From assembly GCA_005791165.1 (NCBI GenBank), contig SXXW01000003.1, positions 39,686-103,685 on the forward strand: a stretch of 64,000 nt of DNA. The letters are read 5' to 3'. A model generated the notes under the pieces. It saw nothing but the letters and a program-made list of their open reading frames with translations, ran no database searches and was not told the DNA's origin. Below, piece by piece: positions 37,343-45,241 of the stretch (positions are counted from its first letter, which is position 1; each line of letters opens with the position of its first letter). This stretch comes from Cytophagaceae bacterium. Lineage in GTDB: Bacteria > Bacteroidota > Bacteroidia > Cytophagales > Spirosomataceae. Both the position numbers and the translations under genes were made by a program.

Positions 37343-37732
37343 TTATAAATCGATATAATTTGAATCTATTTCATCGGAAGCAGGAGGTATCACCAAACCA
37401 TCAAAGAGTGCTTCGATTTTAGCCGCATAAGCAGCCGTATCGTCAAGAAAAAAAGCCAAATTAGGAATAATCCTAACCTGCTTTCGAATTCTATTTGCCA
37501 AAGCATTTCGAATTGCTTTGTTCTTGAATTCCAATTCTTGCATGATTTCGTTGGGCTTGTCGACCAACAAAAAACTAAGATAGCATCTAGCTAATGACAA
37601 ATCTGGACTTATTTTAACATCCGTAATGGTTACCATTGCTCCTCCGAAAACTTCCTTAAATTCTTTTTGAAAAATTTCACTCAAATCCTTCTGAATTTGC
37701 CTACCAAACTTTTGCTGACGTTTACTTTCCAT
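37343..37732 (-). CDS. rbfA: 30S ribosome-binding factor A
   Basis: RbfA binds the maturing 30S subunit and assists 16S rRNA 5'-end processing and cold adaptation. The KH-like domain is recognisable from RQQKFGRQIQKDLSEIFQ, VTITDVKISPDLSLARCYLS and IRKQVRIIPNLAFFLDDTAAY. I place the start at ATG 37732 (MESKRQQKFG, 129 residues); the longer open frame to 37843 adds 37 residues with no family resemblance that overlap the divergent membrane protein gene. With this start 89 bases separate it from that gene. The lolC/E-like permease gene follows after 12 bases. Confidence 0.95.
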   Translation of the reverse strand: MESKRQQKFGRQIQKDLSEIFQKEFKEVFGGAMVTITDVKISPDLSLARCYLSFLLVDKPNEIMQELEFKNKAIRNALANRIRKQVRIIPNLAFFLDDTAAYAAKIEALFDGLVIPPASDEIDSNYIDL

Positions 37733-37821
37733 AATTGCTCCTATTCTTTTCTTCTCAAAATTCTCACAAATTTCACAATAATAATTGGAATCACCGTAAT
37801 TTAGTCTTTTCAAAATTAAAT

Positions 37822-39195
37822 ATGTTTCAGATTCTTCGTTCAAGCTCTATTTTTATCATGATCTTTTTGATCATCCTATGGCTTATAACGTCAATTATCA
37901 TAAGTCAATTTAATTTACAGCCATATACTTGGGAATTTAAAAATTTCTTGATCGGCCAAAACCTAAACCACGGATATAGAATTTATAAAGATATAAGGGA
38001 AAATATTGGTCCTTTATCGGCCAACTTTTACCAATTAATCGACTTTTTAAATATTCCAATCACTTGGAATGCCTATTTAGCCACAGGAATTATTGTCTTG
38101 CAGGCCATTATATTTCAACGAACGATCTCCCGCTATTTATTACTTCCCAACTTAGGCAACTTGCCATTTTTTATCTATAGCCTATTTTTTCATTTTTCAA
38201 TGGAGTTTTTGGTCCCCAACGGTTCCATGTTAGGATTACTTTTTTTGCTTTTAGCATGGAATGAAATATTAGCCCAACAAAGAACCCTAAAAGTTAATGA
38301 CCGAGTTTTCTTAATTGGACTCTACATCGGAATAGCAAGTGTATTTTTCTTGAGCTATGCTTTATTCATAATTTGGGCCATACTGAGCCTGCTTTTTTAC
38401 TCCAGTATTAATATCAGACAAATCATTTTATTAATCGTCGGATTTTCTCTGTTCTACATTTTTACTGGCTTAATGTTTTCCTATCGAGATAATTTGCAAG
38501 CATTTATTGACGTTTATAAAAATTCTGCTTTCGTCGTTTATATTCCTACAACTTTACAAATCAAACAAATACTACTAGCTTATATTCCAGCCATAATTTT
38601 AGGAATTTGGGGATTTGTAAAAGTTTTAAATAGCACAAAAATTAATTCAAATGCGCAAAAAGCCCAACAAACAAATTTAATTTGGCTATTAATCAGTGTG
38701 ATGATCATCTTTATTATCCCCACCGTCGAGAGAATAAACCTGGTATTCTTAATGCCTTCCCTTATCTATTTTACTTTAAACCTATTTTTTTTATTTAAAT
38801 CTTATTGGCAGAAAGAACTGTTGATCTTCACCATATTCTTCGCGATGATTTATAGCCTTTCAAATGAGTGGACTGAAGAGGGCCAACAAAGAATTGTGGC
38901 GCAAAAACTTAAGATTAGAAATGAAAAAATCATGGTTTTAGGTCCCCAAATAGAAGAATATCAAAATAATCAAATGACTGGGCCATTTGTCAATTGGGAA
39001 CTTTCGAAATCGCTTTTTACCAATCTAAATCAATACAAAACAATCATTATGATGTACGATTATTTTGACAAAGATATGCCTACGTACATTTATGACCCTG
39101 AAAATAATTTTAAAAAATTAGGATACTACCTGCCTGAATTGACAAATCAATATTTATTGATTGATACACACACGTACAAAAAAATCAACAACTAA
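37822..39195 (+). CDS. Polytopic membrane protein, possibly GT-C glycosyltransferase-like
   Basis: This 457-residue inner-membrane protein has about ten hydrophobic helices. The loop after the first helix contains HGYRIYKDIRENIGPLSANF, similar in style to the first periplasmic loop of ArnT/PMT-like GT-C enzymes (an acidic residue followed by GP). The C-terminal 80 residues are soluble (RNEKIMVLGPQIEEYQNN, then a hydrophilic tail) and may sit in the periplasm. I use ATG 37822 because the reading from 37735 adds a polar N-terminus that lies opposite rbfA. Function is unknown; a lipid-linked sugar transferase is one possibility. The 3' end overlaps convergent rpiB by 11 bases. Confidence 0.7.
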   Translation: MFQILRSSSIFIMIFLIILWLITSIIISQFNLQPYTWEFKNFLIGQNLNHGYRIYKDIRENIGPLSANFYQLIDFLNIPITWNAYLATGIIVLQAIIFQRTISRYLLLPNLGNLPFFIYSLFFHFSMEFLVPNGSMLGLLFLLLAWNEILAQQRTLKVNDRVFLIGLYIGIASVFFLSYALFIIWAILSLLFYSSINIRQIILLIVGFSLFYIFTGLMFSYRDNLQAFIDVYKNSAFVVYIPTTLQIKQILLAYIPAIILGIWGFVKVLNSTKINSNAQKAQQTNLIWLLISVMIIFIIPTVERINLVFLMPSLIYFTLNLFFLFKSYWQKELLIFTIFFAMIYSLSNEWTEEGQQRIVAQKLKIRNEKIMVLGPQIEEYQNNQMTGPFVNWELSKSLFTNLNQYKTIIMMYDYFDKDMPTYIYDPENNFKKLGYYLPELTNQYLLIDTHTYKKINN

Positions 39196-39625
39196 TTTTA
39201 TCTACTCTGTTTTGATGCCTCCCACCTTCAAAGGCTGTGTCAATAAATGTTTTAAGACATTTTTTGGCTTCCTCTAAACTAATAAAACGAACAGGCAAAC
39301 AAAGGATATTTGCATCATTATGAAGCCTAATTAATTGGGCCACGTCAGAATTCCAAGCTAAGCCCGCTCTAATTCCTTGATGTTTGTTGGCCGTAATGGC
39401 AACACCGTTAGCACTTCCGCACAATAATAAGCCAAAATTGTGTTCGCCACTTTCAACAGATTCAGCCACTGGATGCGCAAAATCAGGATAGTCAACGGAA
39501 TCAGCGGAATAAGTACCAAAATCCTGAACCTTAATATTCAAACTTTTCAAAAAATCAATCAACTGATCTTTATAATCAAAGCCAGCATGATCACCGCCTA
39601 CAGCAAAACTTATATTAGAATCCAT
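39185..39625 (-). CDS. rpiB: Ribose-5-phosphate isomerase B
   Basis: RpiB interconverts ribose 5-phosphate and ribulose 5-phosphate in the pentose phosphate pathway. It is unrelated to RpiA. The active site is seen in AVGGDHAGFDYKDQL near the N-terminus and GLLLCGSANGVAITANKHQGIRAGL, with the catalytic cysteine in LCGSANG. ATG 39625 gives 146 residues, the usual length; the frame is open further upstream to 39715, but those 30 residues run into the divergent LOG gene. RpiB and the LOG protein are both ribose-phosphate-related, although this may be chance. Confidence 0.95.
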   Translation of the reverse strand: MDSNISFAVGGDHAGFDYKDQLIDFLKSLNIKVQDFGTYSADSVDYPDFAHPVAESVESGEHNFGLLLCGSANGVAITANKHQGIRAGLAWNSDVAQLIRLHNDANILCLPVRFISLEEAKKCLKTFIDTAFEGGRHQNRVDKISC

Positions 39626-39694
39626 CTTCGTATTTAATAATTTATGCAAATGTACAGGGATATTATTTACATTTATAGACAAAACAATTAAAAT

Positions 39695-40417
39695 ATGACA
39701 GATAATCAGTGGCAAGAAGAAGAGGAGAAAATAAAAAAAGCGTTTGATGATAAAACGTGGTCTCAGATCAAATCAGAAGAATCTTGGAGAATATTTAAAA
39801 TCATGAGTGAATTTGTCGAGGGCATAGACAAATTATCAAAAATCGGCCCATGTGTATCAATTTTTGGGTCAGCCCGAACTAAACCAGAGGATAAATACTT
39901 CCAAATAGCAGAAAAAATTGCGGCTAAATTAGTCCGACATGGCTATGGGGTAATTACTGGAGGCGGTCCCGGAATTATGGAAGCGGGCAACAAAGGTGCC
40001 AAATCAGAAAATGGTAGATCCGTCGGCTTAAACATCGAATTACCTTTTGAGCAGATCCCTAATCCCTATATTGACTCAGATAAAAATATCAATTTTGATT
40101 TCTTTTTTGTTCGGAAAGTGATGTTTGTCAAGTACTCCCAAGGATTTATTATTATGCCTGGGGGATTTGGAACGCTAGACGAAATGTTTGAGTCTCTAAC
40201 TCTTATCCAAACGCATAAAATCGGCAGGTTTCCAGTGGTTTTAGTAGGAACCGAATATTGGAAAGGATTATTAGATTGGATAAAATCCACGATGATTCCG
40301 AATGGAAACATTAATGAAGATGATCTTGAATTGTTTGCATTGGTCGATACGCCTACAGAAGCGGTACGAGTCATTGATGATTTTTACGCTAAATATCTTT
40401 TGAAGCCCAACTTCTAA
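39695..40417 (+). CDS. LOG-family protein (TIGR00730, nucleoside 5'-monophosphate phosphoribohydrolase)
   Basis: This is a Rossmann-like hydrolase of the LOG family, whose members remove ribose 5-phosphate from adenine or cytokinin nucleotides or act in nucleotide salvage. The two defining motifs are present: the nucleotide loop SIFGSARTKPEDKYFQIAEK with GVITGGGPGIMEAGNKGA, and the catalytic PGGFGTLDEMFE. At 240 residues it has an extra N-terminal helical stretch (about 1-45; EEEEKIKKAFDDKTWSQIKS), as in many Bacteroidota members. It ends in a 4-base overlap with the convergent PolX-like gene. The substrate is not known for this subgroup. Confidence 0.9.
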   Translation: MTDNQWQEEEEKIKKAFDDKTWSQIKSEESWRIFKIMSEFVEGIDKLSKIGPCVSIFGSARTKPEDKYFQIAEKIAAKLVRHGYGVITGGGPGIMEAGNKGAKSENGRSVGLNIELPFEQIPNPYIDSDKNINFDFFFVRKVMFVKYSQGFIIMPGGFGTLDEMFESLTLIQTHKIGRFPVVLVGTEYWKGLLDWIKSTMIPNGNINEDDLELFALVDTPTEAVRVIDDFYAKYLLKPNF

Positions 40418-42081
40418 TTCTTTTTTAAAAAGGCTTTTAGATCATTTAAAGGTAAAGCATTAAGGGTGAGTGCTTTTAAAAGCCCGCCTTTTCGGCCCAC
40501 TTTTACCCCATATTGCATGTCTTTTAACCCCTCAATTTTATGAGCGTCTGGATTGATGGATACAAAAACTCCTTTATCCATCGCTGCATAAATGTGTCGC
40601 CAATCTAAATCGAGTCGGTATGGGCTTGCATTTAACTCGATACTAACTCCATTAGCGAGGCAAGCATCCAAAATTTTATGCGTATTCAAAGGATAACCAG
40701 GTCTAGAAAGCAATAGCCTACCCGTTGGGTGACCTAAAATAGACGTATAAGGATTCTCAATGGCACGAATTAAACGATCCATCGCTTTATCCAAATCCAT
40801 GGTTAAGTTGGCATGAACAGAGGCCACCACATAATCAAATTGGGATAAAATATGTTCATTGTAATCCAAAGATCCATCCGGTAGAATATCCGCTTCGATC
40901 CCTTTCAAGATGGTAAAATCAGACCACAATGAATTAAGTTGGTCAATTTCTTCATGCTGCCGATAAACATCTTCTTCCTTCAAACCACCGGCATAAGCTG
41001 CGTATTGTGAATGATCAGCAATCCCAAAGTAATGTAAGCCTAAACCCCGACAAGCCTCTGCCATTTCTAGCAGAGTATTTTTTCCATCGGAATAAACGGA
41101 ATGATTATGCAAACAGCCTTGTAAATCCTGCTCTTCGATCAAATCTGTATTTTCATGTTGGCCTGCCCACACAAACTCTTGCAATCCCTCACGCATTTCA
41201 GGCAAAATAAATGGCTTGTTTGATGCATGATAAATAGACTCCTCCGTCAACAAAGTTTTACCTTGAAATTGATTGTAAAAATCTACAGATTCCAAATGAT
41301 TTTCGTGCGCGCTGTGTTGAAATAAGGCGGATACAAATTCAGATTTGTCAACCAAATGAATTTCAATGGGAATTAAATGATCTTCAAAAAAACCCCGCCA
41401 AGTAAATGGCGAAGAGGCTTGGAGATCCTCAGAGAAACCCATAAGCTCAGAAATTTCACTTTGACTTCCAAAAATATTATCGGTTTCTATCACAAAAACT
41501 AAAGAGGTAATGACTTCGCAATTACGCCTTAATTCCCCCGAAATCGCTATTTTGTCAAATGTCACTTGTAACATGGCCAGTATGCGATCACTTAAAAATA
41601 TCGCTTTATCTAACCTAAGTTTTTTTCTATTTTCTTGAATATAAATGATTTGAGACTGGATGGACGATTGGATCGCTGAACCAAATCCTTTTAATTTTTC
41701 AATTTGGCCATTTTGACAAGCGATATTTAAATCCTCGAAATTTGACACATTCAGTTCCTGCCAGATGGCCCGAACTTTTTTGGCCCCTAAACCCTTAATT
41801 TTCAGAAGATCTAAAATACCGGGAGGCGTCTTTTCAACAATCTCTTCCAATTCCCGACAAGTCCCTGATTGGGCAAGTTCATAAATTAATTGGACGATGA
41901 CTTTTCCCACTCCTGGAATCAACAACAATTGATCGGTAGTCAGCTGGTTGATTAATCCAGGAAACTTATCCAATCCACGTACCGCAAAAGAAAGATTTTT
42001 AGCTTTGAACTCATTAACGCCATGGACATCCCAAAGCTTGACCAACAACTCTAGCGAATCAACTAACTCATCATTTTCCAT
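40414..42081 (-). CDS. PolX-like protein with PHP phosphoesterase domain, polymerase site degenerate
   Basis: This 555-residue protein has the full PolX layout: HhH helical domain (about 1-80; LIPGVGKVIVQLIYEL), a second HhH (LLKIKGLGAKKVRAIW), a Pol beta-like palm (about 160-310) and a C-terminal PHP domain (about 325-555). The PHP metal ligands are all visible: LHNHSVYSDG, GIADHSQ, KGIEADILPDG, VVASVHAN, ILGHPTGR and INPDAH. The palm is decayed: where PolX has the catalytic pair in GSLRR...DLDF, this protein reads SGELRRNCEVITSLVFVIE, with Ser and Val in place of the two aspartates. It should therefore be a metal-dependent nuclease or phosphoesterase, not a polymerase. ATG 42081 is the start; TTG 42102 and ATG 42096 are alternatives. 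It overlaps the LOG gene by 4 bases at the 3' end. Confidence 0.87.
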   Translation of the reverse strand: MENDELVDSLELLVKLWDVHGVNEFKAKNLSFAVRGLDKFPGLINQLTTDQLLLIPGVGKVIVQLIYELAQSGTCRELEEIVEKTPPGILDLLKIKGLGAKKVRAIWQELNVSNFEDLNIACQNGQIEKLKGFGSAIQSSIQSQIIYIQENRKKLRLDKAIFLSDRILAMLQVTFDKIAISGELRRNCEVITSLVFVIETDNIFGSQSEISELMGFSEDLQASSPFTWRGFFEDHLIPIEIHLVDKSEFVSALFQHSAHENHLESVDFYNQFQGKTLLTEESIYHASNKPFILPEMREGLQEFVWAGQHENTDLIEEQDLQGCLHNHSVYSDGKNTLLEMAEACRGLGLHYFGIADHSQYAAYAGGLKEEDVYRQHEEIDQLNSLWSDFTILKGIEADILPDGSLDYNEHILSQFDYVVASVHANLTMDLDKAMDRLIRAIENPYTSILGHPTGRLLLSRPGYPLNTHKILDACLANGVSIELNASPYRLDLDWRHIYAAMDKGVFVSINPDAHKIEGLKDMQYGVKVGRKGGLLKALTLNALPLNDLKAFLKKN

Positions 42082-42337
42082 GCACAAATATATCATCCTC
42101 AAAGGACAAAATAATACAGTTGGCCTAAGTTAATCAGGTTGACGCACACGCGTACATCAATCAAAAGCTAGCTCATTGACCTAAAAATGAGCGTATTATC
42201 AAATGAAAATGGTAAATTTCCAATAATTTAAATTGTATTTAGGGAAAGAATTAAAAAATTATTTCTTTTTGAAAATTAAATCAAAAATAAAATTTTAAAT
42301 TATTGAGGTAATCAAGCAATTTAAAATTTCCAAGCCT

Positions 42338-43768
42338 ATGAATTTCACATTTGACAACTACAACGCAGAGGGCTTTTTTGACGAAATGTTTACCGAAGAC
42401 GGACAAACAAGATCAGGATATACATTTTTTAAGGATCGCGTAGAACAGCTTACTAAGGAAGAGTTTATGCGGCGACAAATTTCTGCCGAGAGAGCATTAA
42501 TGGCTATGGGCATTACGTTCAATGTATATTCAGAAAATGAAGGAACAGAGCGTATTATGCCCGTAGACATAATCCCAAGAATTGTCAGTGCACAAGAATG
42601 GGAGAAAATGGAAAAGGGATTAATTCAGCGAATAACGGCCTTAAATTTATTTTTGGCCGACATATATTCAGATCAAAAAATCATCAAAGATGGCATCATT
42701 CCGAAGGAAGTCATTTACTCATCAAAAAACTTTTTAGAGCCCTGCATGGGCATTAAACCTCCTAAAAACATTTGGATCCACATCACAGGAACGGATTTAA
42801 TTAGGGGAAATGATGGTGAATATATGGTTTTAGAAGATAATTTAAGATGCCCTTCCGGTGTTTCCTACATGATGGAAAACAGGGAGTTGTTGAAGCAAAC
42901 ATTTCCTGAAGTTGTAGCAAAAACACAAATTAGACCCATTGCTGATTATCCGCATAAGCTATTACAAATGCTCCGATTTATTAGCGATAGACCCGAACCT
43001 ACCGTGGTGGTGCTTACTCCTGGAATTTACAATTCAGCCTACTTTGAGCATTCCTATTTGGCCCAACAAATGGGTGTCGAGTTAGTTGACGCGCGTGATT
43101 TAGTCGTTCACGAAGGCTATGTGAAAATGAGAACGACCAAAGGTTTCAAAATAGTAGATGTTATTTATAGGCGAATTGATGATACATTCTTAGACCCTAA
43201 AACCTTTAATCCGGATTCGTTAATTGGAATCCCAGGGATATTTGATGTATATAAAAAAGGGAAAGTAGCCCTGGCAAATGCTCCCGGGACTGGCGTTGCA
43301 GACGATAAGGTAATTTATGCCTATGTGCCGCGAATAATCAAATATTATTTAGGAGAAGAACCCATCATCGATAACGTAAAAACATATATCTGCAGTGAGC
43401 CGGATGATTTGAAATTTGTGCTAGAAAACATCGGTGATTTGGTAGTCAAAGAGGCCAACGAAGCAGGTGGATATGGGATGTTGATCGGTCCAAAATCGAC
43501 CAAAGAAGAACAAGAGAATTTCAAAAAGTACATTTTAGCTAATCCAAGAAACTATATCGCTCAGCCTACGATTTCATTATCTCGGGTGCCATGCTTAATC
43601 GATGACCATGCGGAAGGCAGGCACGTTGATTTAAGGCCCTATATTTTATATGGAGATGGCGTAAATGTAATGCCTGGGGGATTAACTCGTGTGGCGTTGC
43701 GAAAGGGATCTTTAGTCGTAAATTCCTCTCAAGGAGGAGGTTCGAAGGATACTTGGGTGCTTTATTAA
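42338..43768 (+). CDS. Circularly permuted ATP-grasp type 2 protein
   Basis: This 476-residue cytosolic protein belongs to the circularly permuted ATP-grasp family (DUF404/DUF407 region). Family segments include KDRVEQLTKEEFMRRQISAE, PVDIIPRIVSAQEWEKMEKG, NFLEPCMGIKPP, GNDGEYMVLEDNLRCPSGVS, VKEANEAGGYGMLIGPKST and the C-terminal RHVDLRPYILYGDGVNVMPG. Such proteins are expected to form peptide-like bonds at the expense of ATP, but no product has been firmly assigned. In many genomes the gene is followed by an alpha-E domain gene, a transglutaminase-like gene and a proteasome-type protease. None follows here: the next 190 bases are heptamer repeats and then convergent lysA. The 256 bases upstream are AT-rich, with one short inverted repeat (CTCAT...ATGAG) and no clear promoter. 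Confidence 0.88.
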   Translation: MNFTFDNYNAEGFFDEMFTEDGQTRSGYTFFKDRVEQLTKEEFMRRQISAERALMAMGITFNVYSENEGTERIMPVDIIPRIVSAQEWEKMEKGLIQRITALNLFLADIYSDQKIIKDGIIPKEVIYSSKNFLEPCMGIKPPKNIWIHITGTDLIRGNDGEYMVLEDNLRCPSGVSYMMENRELLKQTFPEVVAKTQIRPIADYPHKLLQMLRFISDRPEPTVVVLTPGIYNSAYFEHSYLAQQMGVELVDARDLVVHEGYVKMRTTKGFKIVDVIYRRIDDTFLDPKTFNPDSLIGIPGIFDVYKKGKVALANAPGTGVADDKVIYAYVPRIIKYYLGEEPIIDNVKTYICSEPDDLKFVLENIGDLVVKEANEAGGYGMLIGPKSTKEEQENFKKYILANPRNYIAQPTISLSRVPCLIDDHAEGRHVDLRPYILYGDGVNVMPGGLTRVALRKGSLVVNSSQGGGSKDTWVLY

Positions 43769-43785
43769 GTAATAGGTAATAAAAT

Positions 43786-43962
43786 AGGTAAGAGGTAAGA
43801 GGTATTAGGTAAGAGGTATTAGGTAAGAGGTAAGAGGGAATAGGTATCAGGTAAGAGGGAAGAGGTAATAGGAGAGTAAAGATGCACTATTTATCAGGTA
43901 TTAGTTGGTTGGTTTGATGTATTACCTAATACCTATTACCACTTACCTAATACCTCTTACCT
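43786..43962. repeat. Opposed arrays of tandem heptamers (AGGTAWK), copy A
   Basis: Twelve tandem heptamers of consensus AGGTAAG/AGGTATT occupy 43786-43869 (a thirteenth is degenerate to 43876). After a 44-base spacer, six heptamers in the opposite orientation fill 43921-43962. The 20-mer GGTAAGAGGTATTAGGTAAG occurs at 43794 and 43808 and inverted at 43942-43961, so RNA from either strand could form a long hairpin. A less regular AATAGGTAATAAAATAGG precedes the array. The last unit overlaps the lysA stop codon. The same 20-mer recurs at 62481-62500. It is not a CRISPR array, as there are no unique spacers. Confidence 0.93.
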
Positions 43963-45196
43963 AAAAAACTTGATTTCTAGTCAAATCATCCAACGTCTCT
44001 CTCTTCCGAATGATAATGGCCTTGCCTTGATCAATGAGCACTTCAGCAGGCAAAAACCTTGAATTATAGTGAGATGCCATGGTAAAGCCATAAGCACCGG
44101 CATTTGCTAATGCAATAATGTCACCCTCATTTACCTCATTCAAATTTCTTTCATCTTGCTTTCCATTAAAATCAAATGAAAAGGTATCAGTTTCGCAAAT
44201 ATTTCCGACCACTCGATAAGCTTTATGACTTGCAGAATTTGCATTAGAAGCATTAAAAATATAATGATAAGAACCATACATCATGGGCCTAATCAAATGA
44301 TTAAGTCCAGTATTAATTCCTAAAAAAGTCTTGATCGGATCTTTTTTAACCACCGCCGCCTGTGCCAAAAAGGTTCCAGCCTCACTCACTAAAAACTTAC
44401 CTGGTTCGACCCAAAGCTTTAATTCTCGTCCATAATGACGACTAAATTCAAGAAAAGATTGGCTCATTAATTGGCCCACTTCCTGCATATCAACCCCCGG
44501 ATCTTCGGGTGAATAGGGAACTTTAAAACCACCTCCTAAATCAATAATTTCCAATTCCTTAAAGTCAAATGCAAATTCAAAAAGTGCAGATGCAGCTTCC
44601 TGAAATGTTTTGCCATCTTTGATATCCGAACCCGTATGTTGGTGCAAACCAATCACATGAATTTTATATTGGTTGACAATCGCTAAAATTTCCTCTTTTT
44701 GATGAATTGAAATGCCAAATTTAGACTCAGGATGAGCCGTCATGATTTTTTCATTTCCACCACCAAAAACATGAGGCTTAATGCGAATTAAACAGGGCTT
44801 AGTTGAGCCATATTTTTGACCAAACTTTTCAAGTACTGAAAGGTTGTCTAAGTTCACAATGGCGCCTTTGTCAACGGCAAATTCAATCTCCGAAAAATCA
44901 ACTCCACTTGGAGTAAAAGTTATTTGATTGCCAGCATAACCAGCCAGGATACCTAATTCTAATTCTTGGGGAGAAACAACATCTAAATCCACTCCATTTT
45001 CCAGCATGATGCGCAAAATAGATATATTAGTATTCGCTTTACACGCATATTTAATCGATAAAGGAAAACCCTTCAATGACCCACGAAGAACTGAAATTTT
45101 TTCCCTAATTTTGTCTGCATCGTAGACATACAAGGGCGTTCCAAATTGTTGGGCCAAGTCCTTTAACTGAATACCTTGAATGGAATAATATGCCAT
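43961..45196 (-). CDS. lysA: Diaminopimelate decarboxylase
   Basis: LysA decarboxylates meso-diaminopimelate to lysine, the final step of lysine biosynthesis, with PLP. The Schiff-base lysine is in SIKYACKANTNISI, the PLP phosphate and substrate loops are in GLHQHTGSDIKDG and the EIIDLGGGFKVPYSPED block, and the C-terminal barrel has ICETDTFSFD and ANAGAYGFTMASHYNSR. I start at ATG 45196 (MAYYSIQGIQL, 411 residues); the longer frame to 45241 adds 15 hydrophobic residues that abut the divergent phosphatase start. The stop codon coincides with the outer heptamer of the adjacent repeat array. Confidence 0.96.
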   Translation of the reverse strand: MAYYSIQGIQLKDLAQQFGTPLYVYDADKIREKISVLRGSLKGFPLSIKYACKANTNISILRIMLENGVDLDVVSPQELELGILAGYAGNQITFTPSGVDFSEIEFAVDKGAIVNLDNLSVLEKFGQKYGSTKPCLIRIKPHVFGGGNEKIMTAHPESKFGISIHQKEEILAIVNQYKIHVIGLHQHTGSDIKDGKTFQEAASALFEFAFDFKELEIIDLGGGFKVPYSPEDPGVDMQEVGQLMSQSFLEFSRHYGRELKLWVEPGKFLVSEAGTFLAQAAVVKKDPIKTFLGINTGLNHLIRPMMYGSYHYIFNASNANSASHKAYRVVGNICETDTFSFDFNGKQDERNLNEVNEGDIIALANAGAYGFTMASHYNSRFLPAEVLIDQGKAIIIRKRETLDDLTRNQVF

Positions 45197-45241
45197 TGAA
45201 ATTAAATTTAGCGACAAATATAGCCTTAAAATGATCATCAA

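Noticed and set aside
37733..37843. N-terminal extension of RbfA
   Set aside because: The added 37 residues have no RbfA similarity and lie opposite the 5' region of the divergent membrane protein gene.
42160..42190. Hairpin CTCAT...ATGAG upstream of the ATP-grasp gene as a riboswitch or operator
   Set aside because: Five base pairs with a ten-base loop in AT-rich DNA; no further structure or known motif supports it.
43786..43962. Possible CRISPR array
   Set aside because: Units are only 7 bases, directly adjacent, with no unique spacers and no cas genes in the window.
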